From Polaromonas sp. (GTDB taxonomy: Bacteria; Pseudomonadota; Gammaproteobacteria; Burkholderiales; Burkholderiaceae_C), in contig JAIPCZ010000010.1 in assembly GCA_021737975.1 (NCBI GenBank), positions 1 to 64,000 of the forward strand: DNA of 64,000 nt, written 5' to 3'. Made by a program: the position numbers and the translations under genes. A model generated the notes under the pieces. The model saw only the letters and a list, made by a program, of their open reading frames with translations. It was not told the origin of the DNA and searched no databases. How positions within the stretch are numbered: position 1 is the first letter of the stretch; every line of letters begins with the position of its first letter. This document shows positions 45,988 through 56,269 of the stretch, in pieces.

Positions 45988-46970
45988 GTGAAGCCCCGCC
46001 CCTGTTGTCGGTTCGTGATTTGAAGGTGCACTTCGAGCTCGCCGGAGATTCCCCCTGGCCCTGGGCGCCACCACGCGTGCTCAAAGCAGTCGATGGTGTG
46101 TCCTTCGATATTTTTCCGGGAGAGACGCTGGGCGTGGTCGGCGAGTCTGGCTGCGGCAAATCGACGCTGGCGCGGGCCATGCTCAAGCTGATTCCCGCCA
46201 CGTCCGGCTCCATTCTGTGGAATGGGCAGGAGATGCTGGGCGCCAGCCCGGAGCTTTGGCAGGGTCTGCGTAAAAATGTGCAGATGATTTTTCAGGACCC
46301 ATTGGCCTCGCTCAATCCGCGCATGACCGTGGGGCAGATCATTGCCGAGCCGTTGCGCACCCATTTCCCGCAGATGAGCCGACAGGAGGTCATGCAAAAG
46401 GTGCGCGCCATGATGCTCAAGGTGGGTCTGACCGAGGCGCAGATCAACCGTTATCCGCACGAGTTCTCGGGCGGGCAGTGCCAGCGTATCGGCATTGCCA
46501 GGGCCCTGGTGCTGGAGCCAAAACTCATCATTTGTGATGAGCCGGTGTCGGCGCTCGACGTCTCGATCCAGGCGCAAATCATCAACCTGCTGATGGAACT
46601 GCAGGCCCAGATGGGCCTCGCGCTGGTCTTTATTGCGCACGACCTTGCCGTGGTGAAACATATCAGCCAGCGCGTCATGGTGATGTATCTGGGGCGGGCC
46701 ATGGAACTGGCGGCCAAGGAAGCGATTTACCAGAACCCGGGCCACCCCTACACCCAGGCCCTGCTGAGTGCCATTCCTCTGCCCGACCCGCGGCTGGAGC
46801 GCAACAAAACGGTGGCGCTGCTGCATGGCGATCTGCCTTCGCCGATCAATCCGCCCTCGGGCTGCAGCTTTCGCACCCGCTGCCCGAAGGCGATTGTGGC
46901 CTGTGCGCAGCACATTCCCGAACTGCGTCCGCTTGGTGCCATGACGCAGGTGGCCTGCGATCTGGCATGA
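45984..46970 (+). CDS. oppF: Oligopeptide ABC transporter ATP-binding protein OppF
   Basis: A 328-residue ABC ATPase. Walker A is GESGCGKSTLARAM, the signature FSGGQCQRIGIARAL, and Walker B LIICDEPVSALDVS. The C-terminal cysteine-containing region (CSFRTRCPKAIVAC) resembles OppD. It starts at ATG 45984, coupled to the oppD stop. The frame is open much further upstream within oppD, which is only a shadow. It is the last gene of oppABCDF. A short G/C hairpin (46998-47012) follows, but without a T run. Confidence 0.95.
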
Positions 46971-47051
46971 GCTTAACCGCCTGAGGCCTTCGGCTGCGCC
47001 CCTTTTCGGGGCTATGAATTTGCGCCTTCATGGCGTTTTCCCCAGCTTTTT

Positions 47052-47071
47052 TTACCCTGAAAAAGGGGTAA
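47052..47071. promoter_or_regulatory. Small inverted repeat upstream of the AfuA/FbpA-like gene
   Basis: TTACCC (47052-47057) and GGGTAA (47066-47071) form a six-base inverted repeat with an 8-base spacer. It is flanked by AGCT on both sides (47044-47047 and 47071-47074) and lies 61 bases before the ATG. It could be an operator or a leader hairpin. No function is known. Confidence 0.35.
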
Positions 47072-47131
47072 GCTGTCACCTGTTTTATCAATCGCCCTGG
47101 CTTGGCTTGGCGGGGCATCACAGGAGTTGGC

Positions 47132-48142
47132 ATGAAGAAGTTGTTGATGGTGTCCTTGTTGGGTTTGACGGCCGGTTTGGCACAGGCACAAACCGTGAAT
47201 GTGATTTGTTCGGTGCAGGCCGAGTGGTGCAACATGATCGGCACGGTCTATGCACGCACCACCGGCACCAAGATCAACATTTCCATGAAGGGTTCGGGCG
47301 AGGCGCTGGCCCAACTGATCGCCGAGAAGGACAACCCCAAGACCGACATCTGGTTTGGCGGCACCGGCGACCCGCATTTGCAGGCGGCCGAGCAGGGCCT
47401 TTCGCTTGAATACAAGTCTGCCACGTTGCCCCAGTTGCAAGGCTGGGCGCAGCAGCAGGCCGCGCAGTCGGGCTACAAGACGGTGGGCATTTATTCCGGC
47501 CCGCTGGGCTTTGGCTACAACACCGAGTTGCTTGCCAAGAAGAAGATTCCGGTTCCAAAAACCTGGAACGACCTGTTGAACCCTGCCCTCAAGGGCGAAA
47601 TTCAGGTGGCCAACCCGGCTTCCAGCGGCACCGCCTACACCATGGTGGCCACACTGGTGCAAATGATGGGTGAAGACCAGGCTTTCGAGTACATGAAGAA
47701 GCTGCACAAGAACATCAGCCAGTACACCCGCAGCGGCACCGGCCCGATCAAGGCCGCAGCGCGCGGCGAAACCACGGTGTCGATCAGTTTTGTGCATGAC
47801 GCGCCGGGTGAGAAGATCAACGGTTTTCCCGTGGAGGCCATCACACCGACCGACGGCACCGGTGCTGAAATCGGCTCCATGAGCATCATCAAGGGCGCGC
47901 GTAATCTCGAGGCCGCCAAGAAGTTCTATGAATGGGCGCTGACTCCCGCGGCACAAGAGATGGCCGCCGCGGCCAAGCAGTTCCAGGTGCCTTCCAACAA
48001 GGCCGCCAAGGTCGACAAGAACGTGCCCGACTTCAAGAAGATCAAGTTCATCAACTACGACTACGCCAAGTACGGTGCCTCTGCCGAGCGCAAGCGCCTG
48101 ATCGCCAAGTGGGAGAAAGAGGTCAACTCCTTGCCGCGTTGA
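47132..48142 (+). CDS. ABC transporter substrate-binding protein, AfuA/FbpA type
   Basis: A 336-residue periplasmic binding protein of the ferric-iron/AfuA group (COG1840 type). The signal peptide ends AQAQT (residue 20), and AGGAG lies just before ATG 47132. The mature start NVICSVQAEWCNMIGTVY contains two cysteines. TDIWFGGTGDPH and YSGPLGFGYN are family marks, and tyrosine-rich FINYDYAKYG is near the C-terminus. Relatives bind Fe3+ or anionic sugars/phosphonates, and sequence alone does not decide which. It is followed by its permease and ATPase. Confidence 0.85.
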   Translation: MKKLLMVSLLGLTAGLAQAQTVNVICSVQAEWCNMIGTVYARTTGTKINISMKGSGEALAQLIAEKDNPKTDIWFGGTGDPHLQAAEQGLSLEYKSATLPQLQGWAQQQAAQSGYKTVGIYSGPLGFGYNTELLAKKKIPVPKTWNDLLNPALKGEIQVANPASSGTAYTMVATLVQMMGEDQAFEYMKKLHKNISQYTRSGTGPIKAAARGETTVSISFVHDAPGEKINGFPVEAITPTDGTGAEIGSMSIIKGARNLEAAKKFYEWALTPAAQEMAAAAKQFQVPSNKAAKVDKNVPDFKKIKFINYDYAKYGASAERKRLIAKWEKEVNSLPR

Positions 48143-48189
48143 TGCTTTCACCAGCTGGCCGGTTTTCTGCTGCTGCAGGGCCTTTGTAG

Positions 48190-48227
48190 GGCGGGTTTTA
48201 ACCCGCCATGGCCGACTGAAGTCGGCC
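48190..48227. repeat. Double-hairpin repeat between binding-protein and permease genes
   Basis: Two perfect 8-base-pair stems stand 2 bases apart: GGCGGGTT/AACCCGCC (48190-48207) and GGCCGACT/AGTCGGCC (48210-48227). Paired palindromes of this style are typical dispersed intergenic repeats. Here it lies in the transcribed gap of an ABC operon and could stabilise the 5' binding-protein message. There is no T run. Confidence 0.75.
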
Positions 48228-48253
48228 CTCCAAAAGTCCCGACCACAAATGCC

Positions 48254-50464
48254 ATGAAAAAAACCCCCAACCTGGCCATTCGCCTCTGGCTCGTCACCGG
48301 CCTGCTGGCTTATCTGGTGCTGCCCTGGTATGCCATCCAGGACACCGCCTGGTACAGCGTGCTGCCGCAGATCTTTGGCGGGACCGAGACCGCCAACGGC
48401 TTGCTTCAGGCGGTCCTCTATGGCCGGGTCTGGCTGGCTCTGGGCCTGGCGGGGCTCGGCATCGCGGCCACCGGCCTTTTTGTTGCGCCGGGGAAATCGC
48501 AGGGCAGCTGGCTGCTGGCGGGCGGCCTGCTGGGCTTTTTGGGCTTGCTGGTGAGCGGCTTCATGATTGGCGCCAAAGGCTGGTCCTTCGCCGTCCTGAA
48601 CGGCCAGTTCGGCGAACTGGCCGTGAATCAGTTCGGCATTGGTATCGGCGCCTTCATGGCGCTGCTGGCGCTGGTGATGCTGACCGCCTTTGGTGTGGCC
48701 CGCCGGGGCTTCTTCAAGGGCGACCTGTTCATTGCCTCGGCCGTGGTGAGCTGTTCGGTGCTGTTGCTGCTGTTCATTGCGTTCCCGGTCACCAAAGCCC
48801 TTTACGGCGCTTTCTTGAACGAGGAGGGGCAATGGGCGTTTTCGGCCATTTTCGAGCGCATTGGCCACGAACGCGTCTGGGGGCTGAATTGCCTGGTGGG
48901 CGGGGTGCGCTGCGGCGTGGCCTGGAATACCTTGTTCCTCGCGCTTCTCACCGCCACCGGCACCGTGATCATGGGCACCATGATGGCGCTGCTGGCCGAG
49001 CGCAGCGCCGGCCCGCGGGTGCAGACCCCCTTGCGCGTGGTGGCCTTGCTGCCCATCATCACGCCGCCCTTCGTGGTGGGTCTGGGCCTGATCCTGCTGT
49101 TTGGCCGCGCCGGTGTCGTCAACCAGTTTCTTGAATATGCCTTTGGCATTCAGCCCACACGCTGGTTCTATGGCCTGTTCGGCATCTGGATCGCGCAGTT
49201 GTTTGCCTTCACGCCGATTGCCTTCATGATCATGCGCGGCGTGGTGCAGGGCGTGGCGCCCAGCATGGAAGAGGCCGCGCAGACCCTGCGCGCGAGTCGG
49301 AGCAAAACCTTTTTTACGGTCACGCTGCCGTTGCTCAAGCCCGGTCTGGCCAACGCCTTTCTGGTGGGTTTCATCGAGAGTATTGCCGATTTCGGCAACC
49401 CGGTGGTGGTGGGCGGTCAGTATGCGGTGTTGTCCACCGACATCTTCTTTGCCATTGTGGGGGCGCAATACGACCAGGGGCGCGCGGCCTCGCTGGCCTG
49501 GATCCTGACGGTGTTTGCGCTGATTGTGTTTGCCATGCAGCGGGCCTTGCTGGGCAAACAGAACTACACCACGGTGAGCGGCAAGGGTGACGCGGGTATT
49601 CCGATGGCGCTGCCTGACGGCGTGCGCCGGGTGCTCAATTTTGTGGTGTATCCGTGGCTGGCTTTCACCGTGATTGTTTACCTGTTTGCCTTTGCCGGCG
49701 GCTTTGTGCAAACCTGGGGCCGTGACTACACCCCGACGCTGGCGCACTTCAGGACCGCGTTCGGGCTGGAGTGGGGTGAGTTCGGCATGGTCTGGGCGGG
49801 CACCGCCTGGAACTCATTGTTCACCACGGTCAAGCTGGCGGGCCTGTCGGCGCCCATGACGGCCACCGTGGGCCTGTTGATCGCCTATCTGCTGGCACGC
49901 ACCGAGTTTCGCGGCCAGGGCTGGTTCGAGTTCATCGCCCTGCTGGCTTTCGCCATTCCCGGCACCGTGCTGGGGGTGAGCTATATTTTGGCGTTCAACG
50001 TGCCGCCGGTGGAGCTCACGGGCACCGGCCTGATCATCGTGCTGTGCTTCATGTTCCGCAATTTGCCGGTGGGCGTGCGGGCCGGCACGGCTGCCTTCAA
50101 ACAACTCGACAAGTCGCTCGACGAGGCCTCGCTGATGCTGCGCGCGTCAACCTTCCAGACGCTGCGTTTCGTCGTGCTGCCGCTGCTCAAACCCGCGCTG
50201 GTGGCGGCGCTGGTGTACAGCTTCGTGCGCGCCATGACCACGGTGAGCGCGGTGATTTTTCTGGTGACGGCTGAAAACGAGCTGGCCACCACCTACATCA
50301 TCGGGCGCGTGGGCAACGGCGACTATGGTGTGGCGCTGGCGTATTGCACCGTGCTGATCATTTTGATGTCGGCCTCCATTGCGCTGATCCAGTTTCTGGT
50401 CGGTGAGCGCAAACTCGGGCGGCGCAAGACCGGCGTTGTCATCAAGCCCATTGCGGCCCACTGA
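48254..50464 (+). CDS. ABC transporter permease, two-module FbpB/AfuB type
   Basis: A 736-residue permease made of two fused modules with about 16 membrane helices in total. Two EAA loops are visible, EEAAQTLRASRSKTFFTVTL near residue 345 and DEASLMLRASTFQTLRFVVL near 625, so one polypeptide forms the whole channel. The first ~180 residues contain four extra hydrophobic helices before the first permease module. It transports the ligand of the preceding binding protein. The gap from that gene carries the double hairpin. The ATPase follows 18 bases later. Confidence 0.88.
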   Translation: MKKTPNLAIRLWLVTGLLAYLVLPWYAIQDTAWYSVLPQIFGGTETANGLLQAVLYGRVWLALGLAGLGIAATGLFVAPGKSQGSWLLAGGLLGFLGLLVSGFMIGAKGWSFAVLNGQFGELAVNQFGIGIGAFMALLALVMLTAFGVARRGFFKGDLFIASAVVSCSVLLLLFIAFPVTKALYGAFLNEEGQWAFSAIFERIGHERVWGLNCLVGGVRCGVAWNTLFLALLTATGTVIMGTMMALLAERSAGPRVQTPLRVVALLPIITPPFVVGLGLILLFGRAGVVNQFLEYAFGIQPTRWFYGLFGIWIAQLFAFTPIAFMIMRGVVQGVAPSMEEAAQTLRASRSKTFFTVTLPLLKPGLANAFLVGFIESIADFGNPVVVGGQYAVLSTDIFFAIVGAQYDQGRAASLAWILTVFALIVFAMQRALLGKQNYTTVSGKGDAGIPMALPDGVRRVLNFVVYPWLAFTVIVYLFAFAGGFVQTWGRDYTPTLAHFRTAFGLEWGEFGMVWAGTAWNSLFTTVKLAGLSAPMTATVGLLIAYLLARTEFRGQGWFEFIALLAFAIPGTVLGVSYILAFNVPPVELTGTGLIIVLCFMFRNLPVGVRAGTAAFKQLDKSLDEASLMLRASTFQTLRFVVLPLLKPALVAALVYSFVRAMTTVSAVIFLVTAENELATTYIIGRVGNGDYGVALAYCTVLIILMSASIALIQFLVGERKLGRRKTGVVIKPIAAH

Positions 50465-50482
50465 AGATCGAATGAGAAAACC

Positions 50483-51529
<1,047 letters not shown>

Positions 51530-51573
51530 CCGCCTGGTACCGGGCCGGCCGCTTGTCGCCTGATAATGCGCGC

Positions 51574-52521
51574 ATGAATCAACTCGATGCCCTCAAACAA
51601 TTCACCACCGTGGTCGCTGATACCGGCGACTTCAGGCAAATCGAAGCCTTCCAGCCCACCGACGCCACCACCAACCCGTCGCTGATCCTGAAAGCGGTGC
51701 AAAAGCCAGAGTACCGCTCGCTGCTGATTGATACCGTGGCCCAGTACCGCGGTCGCCCGCTCGACGAGATCACCGACCGCCTGCTGGTGCGTTTTGGCTG
51801 CGAGATCCTGTCGCTCATTCCGGGGCGCGTCTCGACCGAGGTCGATGCCCGCTTGAGCTTCGACACCGAGGCCACCTACAGCCGCGCCGAGCGGCTCATC
51901 GAGTTGTACCAGGCGCAGGGCATTCACATCGACCGCGTGCTGATCAAGGTGGCCGCCACCTGGGAGGGCATCCAGGCGGCGAGCCGGCTGGAGCGGCGCG
52001 GCATTCACACCAACCTGACGCTGCTGTTTTCATTCTGCCAGGCGGTGGCCTGCGGGCAGGCCAGGGTGCAATTGATCTCGCCTTTTGTCGGCCGCATCTA
52101 CGACTGGTACAAGAAGTCTGCCGGCGCGGCCTGGGTCGAGGCGGACCACGCGGGCGCCAATGACCCCGGTGTGCAGTCGGTGACACACATCTTCAACTAC
52201 TACAAAAAATTTGGCATTGCCACCGAGGTCATGGGCGCAAGCTTTCGTAACGTCGGCCAGATCACGGCGCTGGCCGGCTGCGACCTGCTGACCATCAGCC
52301 CGGACCTGCTGGCGCAGTTGAATGAGAGCAAGGCGCCGCTGGCACGCGCGCTCGACGCCCGGGCCGCCCAGGCGCTGGACCTGGCGCACGCAAGCTACGA
52401 CGAAGCCGGATTCCGCTTTGCCTTGAACCAGGATGCCATGGGCACCGAAAAGCTGGCCGAGGGCATCCGCGCATTTTGTGCCGATGCCGGCAAGCTCGAC
52501 CAGATGTTGCTGGCGGCGTGA
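51574..52521 (+). CDS. tal: Transaldolase
   Basis: A 315-residue TalB-type enzyme of the non-oxidative pentose-phosphate pathway. It moves a dihydroxyacetone unit between sedoheptulose 7-phosphate and glyceraldehyde 3-phosphate. The Schiff-base lysine is Lys125 in [28 protein letters not shown] at the N-terminus and [14 protein letters not shown] are signatures. ATG 51574 gives the usual N-terminus ([14 protein letters not shown]). pgi follows after a 152-base gap that holds a palindromic repeat. Confidence 0.97.
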   Translation: MNQLDALKQFTTVVADTGDFRQIEAFQPTDATTNPSLILKAVQKPEYRSLLIDTVAQYRGRPLDEITDRLLVRFGCEILSLIPGRVSTEVDARLSFDTEATYSRAERLIELYQAQGIHIDRVLIKVAATWEGIQAASRLERRGIHTNLTLLFSFCQAVACGQARVQLISPFVGRIYDWYKKSAGAAWVEADHAGANDPGVQSVTHIFNYYKKFGIATEVMGASFRNVGQITALAGCDLLTISPDLLAQLNESKAPLARALDARAAQALDLAHASYDEAGFRFALNQDAMGTEKLAEGIRAFCADAGKLDQMLLAA

Positions 52522-52529
52522 GACCTTGC

Positions 52530-52602
52530 TGTCATTGCGGGCTCCGACCCGCAATCCAGGAAGTCCGGAGGTCATGGATTGCGGATCATGTCCGCAATGA
52601 CA
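52530..52602. repeat. 73-base palindromic repeat element between tal and pgi
   Basis: Outer arms TGTCATTGCGG (52530-52540) and CCGCAATGACA (52592-52602) are perfect, as are inner arms CCGCAATCCA (52549-52558) and TGGATTGCGG (52575-52584). Because ATTGCGG occurs twice and CCGCAAT twice, the element can fold as one long arm or as two side-by-side hairpins. This is the form of dispersed palindromic repeats or a tiny non-autonomous element. It lacks a T run. Confidence 0.8.
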
Positions 52603-52673
52603 TCACAAATGAGACCGATCCACGGAATTCAGGCCCGCACTGACAGGCGTATTTTTAACCATTGAGGTAATTG

Positions 52674-54242
52674 ATGAACCGTACCCGTTGTGACCGTACC
52701 CCCGCTTGGGGCCAATTGCAGGCCGCGTTCGAGGCCACTGGTCGCACTTTCGATGTGCGCCACGCTTTTGCCGCTGACCCGGCGCGTTTCGCAGCCTTCA
52801 GCCAAAGTGCGCCCCATGTTTTTGCCGACCTGTCGAAAAACCGGATCGATGCAGAAACCGAAGCCCTGCTGCTGGAACTGGCGCAACAGACCGGGCTGGC
52901 GGCGCACCGCGATGCCATGTTTGCCGGTGACGCCATCAACAACACCGAGCAGCGCGCCGTGATGCACTGGTTGTTGCGAACGCCACCGCTGGACCCGGCC
53001 ATGCCGGCACAGTCCGTGCACCGGCACATGGCCGAGACGCTGCACGAGGTGCACACCACGCTGGACGCCATGCTGGCCTATGCGGAACGGGTGCGTGGGG
53101 ACGAACACATCACCGACATCGTCAACATCGGCATTGGCGGCTCCGACCTGGGGCCGCAAATGGCCGTGCTCGCGCTCGATGAATTTGTGATTCCCGGCAA
53201 ACGTTTTCACTTTGTCTCGAATGTGGACGGGCATGAACTCAATGCGGTGCTCCGAAAGCTCAAGGTGGAGAGCACGCTGTTCCTGGTGGCCAGCAAAACC
53301 TTCACCACCATCGAGACCATGACCAACGCGCAGTCGGCCAAGACCTGGTTCGAGACGCATGGCGGCACCGACATTGCCCGGCATTTTGCGGCGCTCACCA
53401 CCAACGTGGCGGCGGCCAAGGCCTTTGGCATCGACACCACCTTCGGGTTCTGGGACTGGGTGGGCGGGCGTTATTCGGTGTGGTCGGCCATCGGCCTGCC
53501 GCTGGCGATGGCCATTGGCGCCCGGGGCTTCAAGCAATTCCTGGCTGGCGCACATGCCATGGACGAGCACTTTCGCAGCGCGCCGCTGGCGCACAACCTG
53601 CCGGTGCGGCTGGGCCTGCTGGACGTGTGGTACCGCAACTTTCATGGCTTTTCAAGCCGCTCGGTGGCCCCGTACCACAGCGCGCTCAAGCGCTACCCTG
53701 CCTACCTGCAGCAGCTCGAAATGGAAAGCAACGGCAAGCGGGTTGACGCGACCGGCGCCGCCTTGCCCTATGGCACGTCGCCGGTGATCTGGGGCGAGCC
53801 CGGCACCAACGGCCAGCACGCCTATTTCCAGATGCTGCACCAAGGCACCGACGTGGTTCCGGTCGAGTTTGTCGCGGTCAAGCAGCCGAAACACAAGCTG
53901 CCCGGCCACCACGCGCTGCTGCTGGCCAACGTGCTGGCGCAGGCGCAGGCGCTGATGCTGGGCAAGGCCGATGCGGGTGGCCACAAGCATTTCACCGGCA
54001 ACCGCCCCAGCACTTTTTTGCTGCTCGATGAACTCAGTCCGGCCAGCCTGGGCGCCCTGATCGCCTTGCAGGAGCACCGGGTCTTTGTCAGCGGCTCGGT
54101 CTGGGGCATCAACAGCTTCGACCAGTGGGGCGTGGAGTTGGGCAAGGTGCTGGCAAAGGACGTCGAGGCGCGTCTGAACAACGCTGACGTGGCCGGACTT
54201 GACGGCTCGACCGCCGGTTTGCTGGCGCGCTTGACGTCGTGA
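52674..54242 (+). CDS. pgi: Glucose-6-phosphate isomerase
   Basis: A 522-residue phosphoglucose isomerase linking glucose 6-phosphate and fructose 6-phosphate. NIGIGGSDLGPQMAVLAL binds the sugar phosphate. DWVGGRYSVWSAIGLP is signature one. GEPGTNGQHAYFQMLHQGT carries the catalytic glutamate and histidine region, and GSVWGINSFDQWGVELGK is signature two with the C-terminal lysine. GAGG lies 7 bases before ATG 52674. Together with tal it forms a small sugar-phosphate cluster. The HAD gene starts 10 bases after it. Confidence 0.97.
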   Translation: MNRTRCDRTPAWGQLQAAFEATGRTFDVRHAFAADPARFAAFSQSAPHVFADLSKNRIDAETEALLLELAQQTGLAAHRDAMFAGDAINNTEQRAVMHWLLRTPPLDPAMPAQSVHRHMAETLHEVHTTLDAMLAYAERVRGDEHITDIVNIGIGGSDLGPQMAVLALDEFVIPGKRFHFVSNVDGHELNAVLRKLKVESTLFLVASKTFTTIETMTNAQSAKTWFETHGGTDIARHFAALTTNVAAAKAFGIDTTFGFWDWVGGRYSVWSAIGLPLAMAIGARGFKQFLAGAHAMDEHFRSAPLAHNLPVRLGLLDVWYRNFHGFSSRSVAPYHSALKRYPAYLQQLEMESNGKRVDATGAALPYGTSPVIWGEPGTNGQHAYFQMLHQGTDVVPVEFVAVKQPKHKLPGHHALLLANVLAQAQALMLGKADAGGHKHFTGNRPSTFLLLDELSPASLGALIALQEHRVFVSGSVWGINSFDQWGVELGKVLAKDVEARLNNADVAGLDGSTAGLLARLTS

Positions 54243-54252
54243 AGCTTGCGCC

Positions 54253-54876
54253 ATGAATGTCGTATTTGATTTTGGCGCCGTCTTGTTTGGCTGGCAGCCG
54301 CAGGTGCTCGTTGCCGCGGCTTTTCCAGCCCAGGCCGCCGACCCAGAACAAGCGGCGCGTCTGGCCAAGGCCATGTTTGGTCATGCGGACTGGCTCAGTT
54401 TTGACCGCGGCACCCTGCCGATGGAAAGCGTGATCGACCAGACCGCCAGTCGGCTCGGGCTTGAGCACGCCGCGGTGGCGGGCCTGGTGCAAAACATCGG
54501 CGAGCAACTGGCGCCGATCCAGGGAACGCTCGACCTGCTGACGCAGCTCTCGCGGCGGCGCGAGCTGGGCGACGACACGCTGCGGCTTTATTACCTGTCC
54601 AACATGTCGGCGCCCTATGCCCGCGTGCTGGAGCGCAAATTCCACTTCCTGAACTGGTTCGATGGCGGCGTGTTTTCAGGCGATGTGCAACTGGTCAAAC
54701 CCGAGCAAGAGATCTATGAACTGCTGGAAACACGCTACGCGCTGGCGCCCGACCGCACCATTTTCATCGACGACCTGGCGGGCAACGTCGCCTCTGCCCA
54801 ATCACGCGGCTGGCAGGGCATCGTGTTCGAGTCGGCAGCCCAGCTTCGGGCCGAACTGATGCCTTTACTGGCCTGA
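54253..54876 (+). CDS. HAD-superfamily hydrolase (YihX-like)
   Basis: A 207-residue HAD subfamily IA protein. The nucleophile motif is MNVVFDFGAVLFGW. Asp6 is present but the usual second aspartate is glycine, as in the DxG-type YihX/epoxide-hydrolase-like branch. Motif II is YYLSNMS, motif III lysine is in LVKPEQEIYELL, and motif IV is FIDDLAGNV. YihX dephosphorylates glucose 1-phosphate. The position 10 bases after pgi would fit a sugar-phosphate substrate, but this is inference. Its end overlaps the convergent hydrolase gene by 12 bases. Confidence 0.85.
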   Translation: MNVVFDFGAVLFGWQPQVLVAAAFPAQAADPEQAARLAKAMFGHADWLSFDRGTLPMESVIDQTASRLGLEHAAVAGLVQNIGEQLAPIQGTLDLLTQLSRRRELGDDTLRLYYLSNMSAPYARVLERKFHFLNWFDGGVFSGDVQLVKPEQEIYELLETRYALAPDRTIFIDDLAGNVASAQSRGWQGIVFESAAQLRAELMPLLA

Positions 54877-55731
54877 CAGATAGCGGGCGGCAAAATCCCG
54901 CAGGCTGGCCTGGTAGAGTGCCGGGTCGGCCAGGTCAAGATCGCTGTGCCCTGCGTTTTCCACAACCCGCCATTGCTTCGGGGCGTTGGCCGCGGCAAAC
55001 AGGCGCTCACCCAGGCGAAGCGGAACGGTGTCGTCATGGCTGCCATGCAGCATCAGCAGCGGCGCGTGCACCCGGCTGATTTTGCTGATCGAATCAAAAC
55101 GTTCCGGGTTGAACAGGTTCACAAGCCTGGCCAGCCAGCCCGACGCGTTGGCCACCTCGGTAAAGCTGGTGAAGGCGGATTCCAGCACCAGACCGCCATA
55201 GTCAGCGGGGCTCTTTAATCGGGTGGCCAGATGCAGCGCCACACCGCTGCCCATCGAATGGCCGTAGATCACGCGCTTGCCGGCCACCGGCTGGTAGGTC
55301 TTGAGCTCGTCCCAGGCCACCTGGGCATCGACCAGAATGCTTTGTTCGGAGGGTGTCAGCGGGCTGCTTTCTCCCCAGCCCCGGTAGTCCACGGCCAGAA
55401 CCGAAAAGCCGGCGCTGCGCAGCGCCTCGACTTTGCGCTGGTTGCCAAACAAATTGCGAAACGTGCCGTGCAGGTACAGCAGCGTGGGTGCGTCCGCGCT
55501 GGCGTGCGGCAGCCACCAGAGGGCAATCTGTTGCCGGGGGTCGGTGCCAGGCAAGCTGACTAAGTAGTGCTTGTCGCCCTTGCGGGACCCCGCAAAATCG
55601 GCCGGAACCCCGGCCGTGGGACGGTAGATGAGCTGGCGTTGCTGGCCATCCAGCCAGGCGCAGCCCGGGATGGCCAGCAGTGCCAGGATCAGCCCAAGGC
55701 GCAAAACAATCACCGTTATACTTTTCGTCAA
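54865..55731 (-). CDS. Alpha/beta-hydrolase lipoprotein
   Basis: A 288-residue hydrolase. The N-terminal signal has lipobox IPGC (about residue 24). The alpha/beta fold shows LYLHGTFRN (oxyanion strand), nucleophile elbow GHSMGSGV, the acid in HGSHDDTVP and the histidine in NAGHSDLD. It resembles the ABHD13/BEM46-type esterases of unknown substrate. The lipid anchor places it in the envelope. It is transcribed divergently from the PagP-like gene with only 28 bases between starts, so the two promoters overlap each other's genes. Confidence 0.85.
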   Translation of the reverse strand: MTKSITVIVLRLGLILALLAIPGCAWLDGQQRQLIYRPTAGVPADFAGSRKGDKHYLVSLPGTDPRQQIALWWLPHASADAPTLLYLHGTFRNLFGNQRKVEALRSAGFSVLAVDYRGWGESSPLTPSEQSILVDAQVAWDELKTYQPVAGKRVIYGHSMGSGVALHLATRLKSPADYGGLVLESAFTSFTEVANASGWLARLVNLFNPERFDSISKISRVHAPLLMLHGSHDDTVPLRLGERLFAAANAPKQWRVVENAGHSDLDLADPALYQASLRDFAARYLSGQ

Positions 55732-55759
55732 TTACAAACCCGAATTCACTGATGTATTC

Positions 55760-56263
55760 ATGAAGAAATTGATCCGTATCGCCATGGCCCTGATTGTGGC
55801 GCAGTTCGCCAGCGGCGCCTGGGCGGCCTCAGAGGATGGGTTCGGACTGGGTCCGGCTGACAAGCTGCGACTCCAATTGAGTCCTTACACCCTGCACCGT
55901 TCCTATGACGAGGAGCACAAGGACGTGATCATGGTGGGACTGGAGCGCGAGCGCGCCAGTGGCAAACTCGACGGCTTCAACCTGTTCACCAACTCCTTCG
56001 GCCAGCCTTCACTGTACCTGTATCCGTGGGGCCGCGTGTGGCACAAATTTGGTGGTTATGAGGCCTTGTCATTCAAATGGACCGCGGGTTTGCTCTATGG
56101 CTATGTCGATCCGTATGAAAACAAGGTGCCGCTCAACCACAACGGATTCTCACCCGCGGCCATCATCGCATTGACTTACGACATTGCGCCGGGGTGGTCC
56201 GGGCAGGTGAACATGCTGGGTACGGCGGCGCTGATGTTTCAGCTCAATATGGATTTGAAATAG
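55760..56263 (+). CDS. PagP-like outer-membrane beta-barrel protein
   Basis: A 167-residue secreted protein. The signal peptide ends near WAAS (residue 22), and the mature part is rich in alternating aromatic beta strands. SPYTLHRSYDEEH places a histidine at 46, and LFTNSFGQPSLYLYPWG places Asn78-Ser79. These line up with the His33 and Asp76-Ser77 of PagP, the lipid A palmitoyltransferase, with Asp replaced by Asn. The block YGYVDPYENKVPLNHNGFSP is a strong family mark. Relatives are often labelled sn-glycerol-3-phosphate transporter, which does not fit a small barrel. It is the first gene of the envelope operon, 6 bases before the UbiA gene. The PagP link is inferred by eye. Confidence 0.65.
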   Translation: MKKLIRIAMALIVAQFASGAWAASEDGFGLGPADKLRLQLSPYTLHRSYDEEHKDVIMVGLERERASGKLDGFNLFTNSFGQPSLYLYPWGRVWHKFGGYEALSFKWTAGLLYGYVDPYENKVPLNHNGFSPAAIIALTYDIAPGWSGQVNMLGTAALMFQLNMDLK

Positions 56264-56269
56264 CACGGT

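Noticed and set aside
47012..49747. Very long open frame (about 911 codons) on the minus strand
   Set aside because: It lies antisense to the AfuA-like and permease genes. Its protein is rich in His, Gln and Arg with no recognisable domain, as expected for the complementary frame of GC-rich coding DNA.
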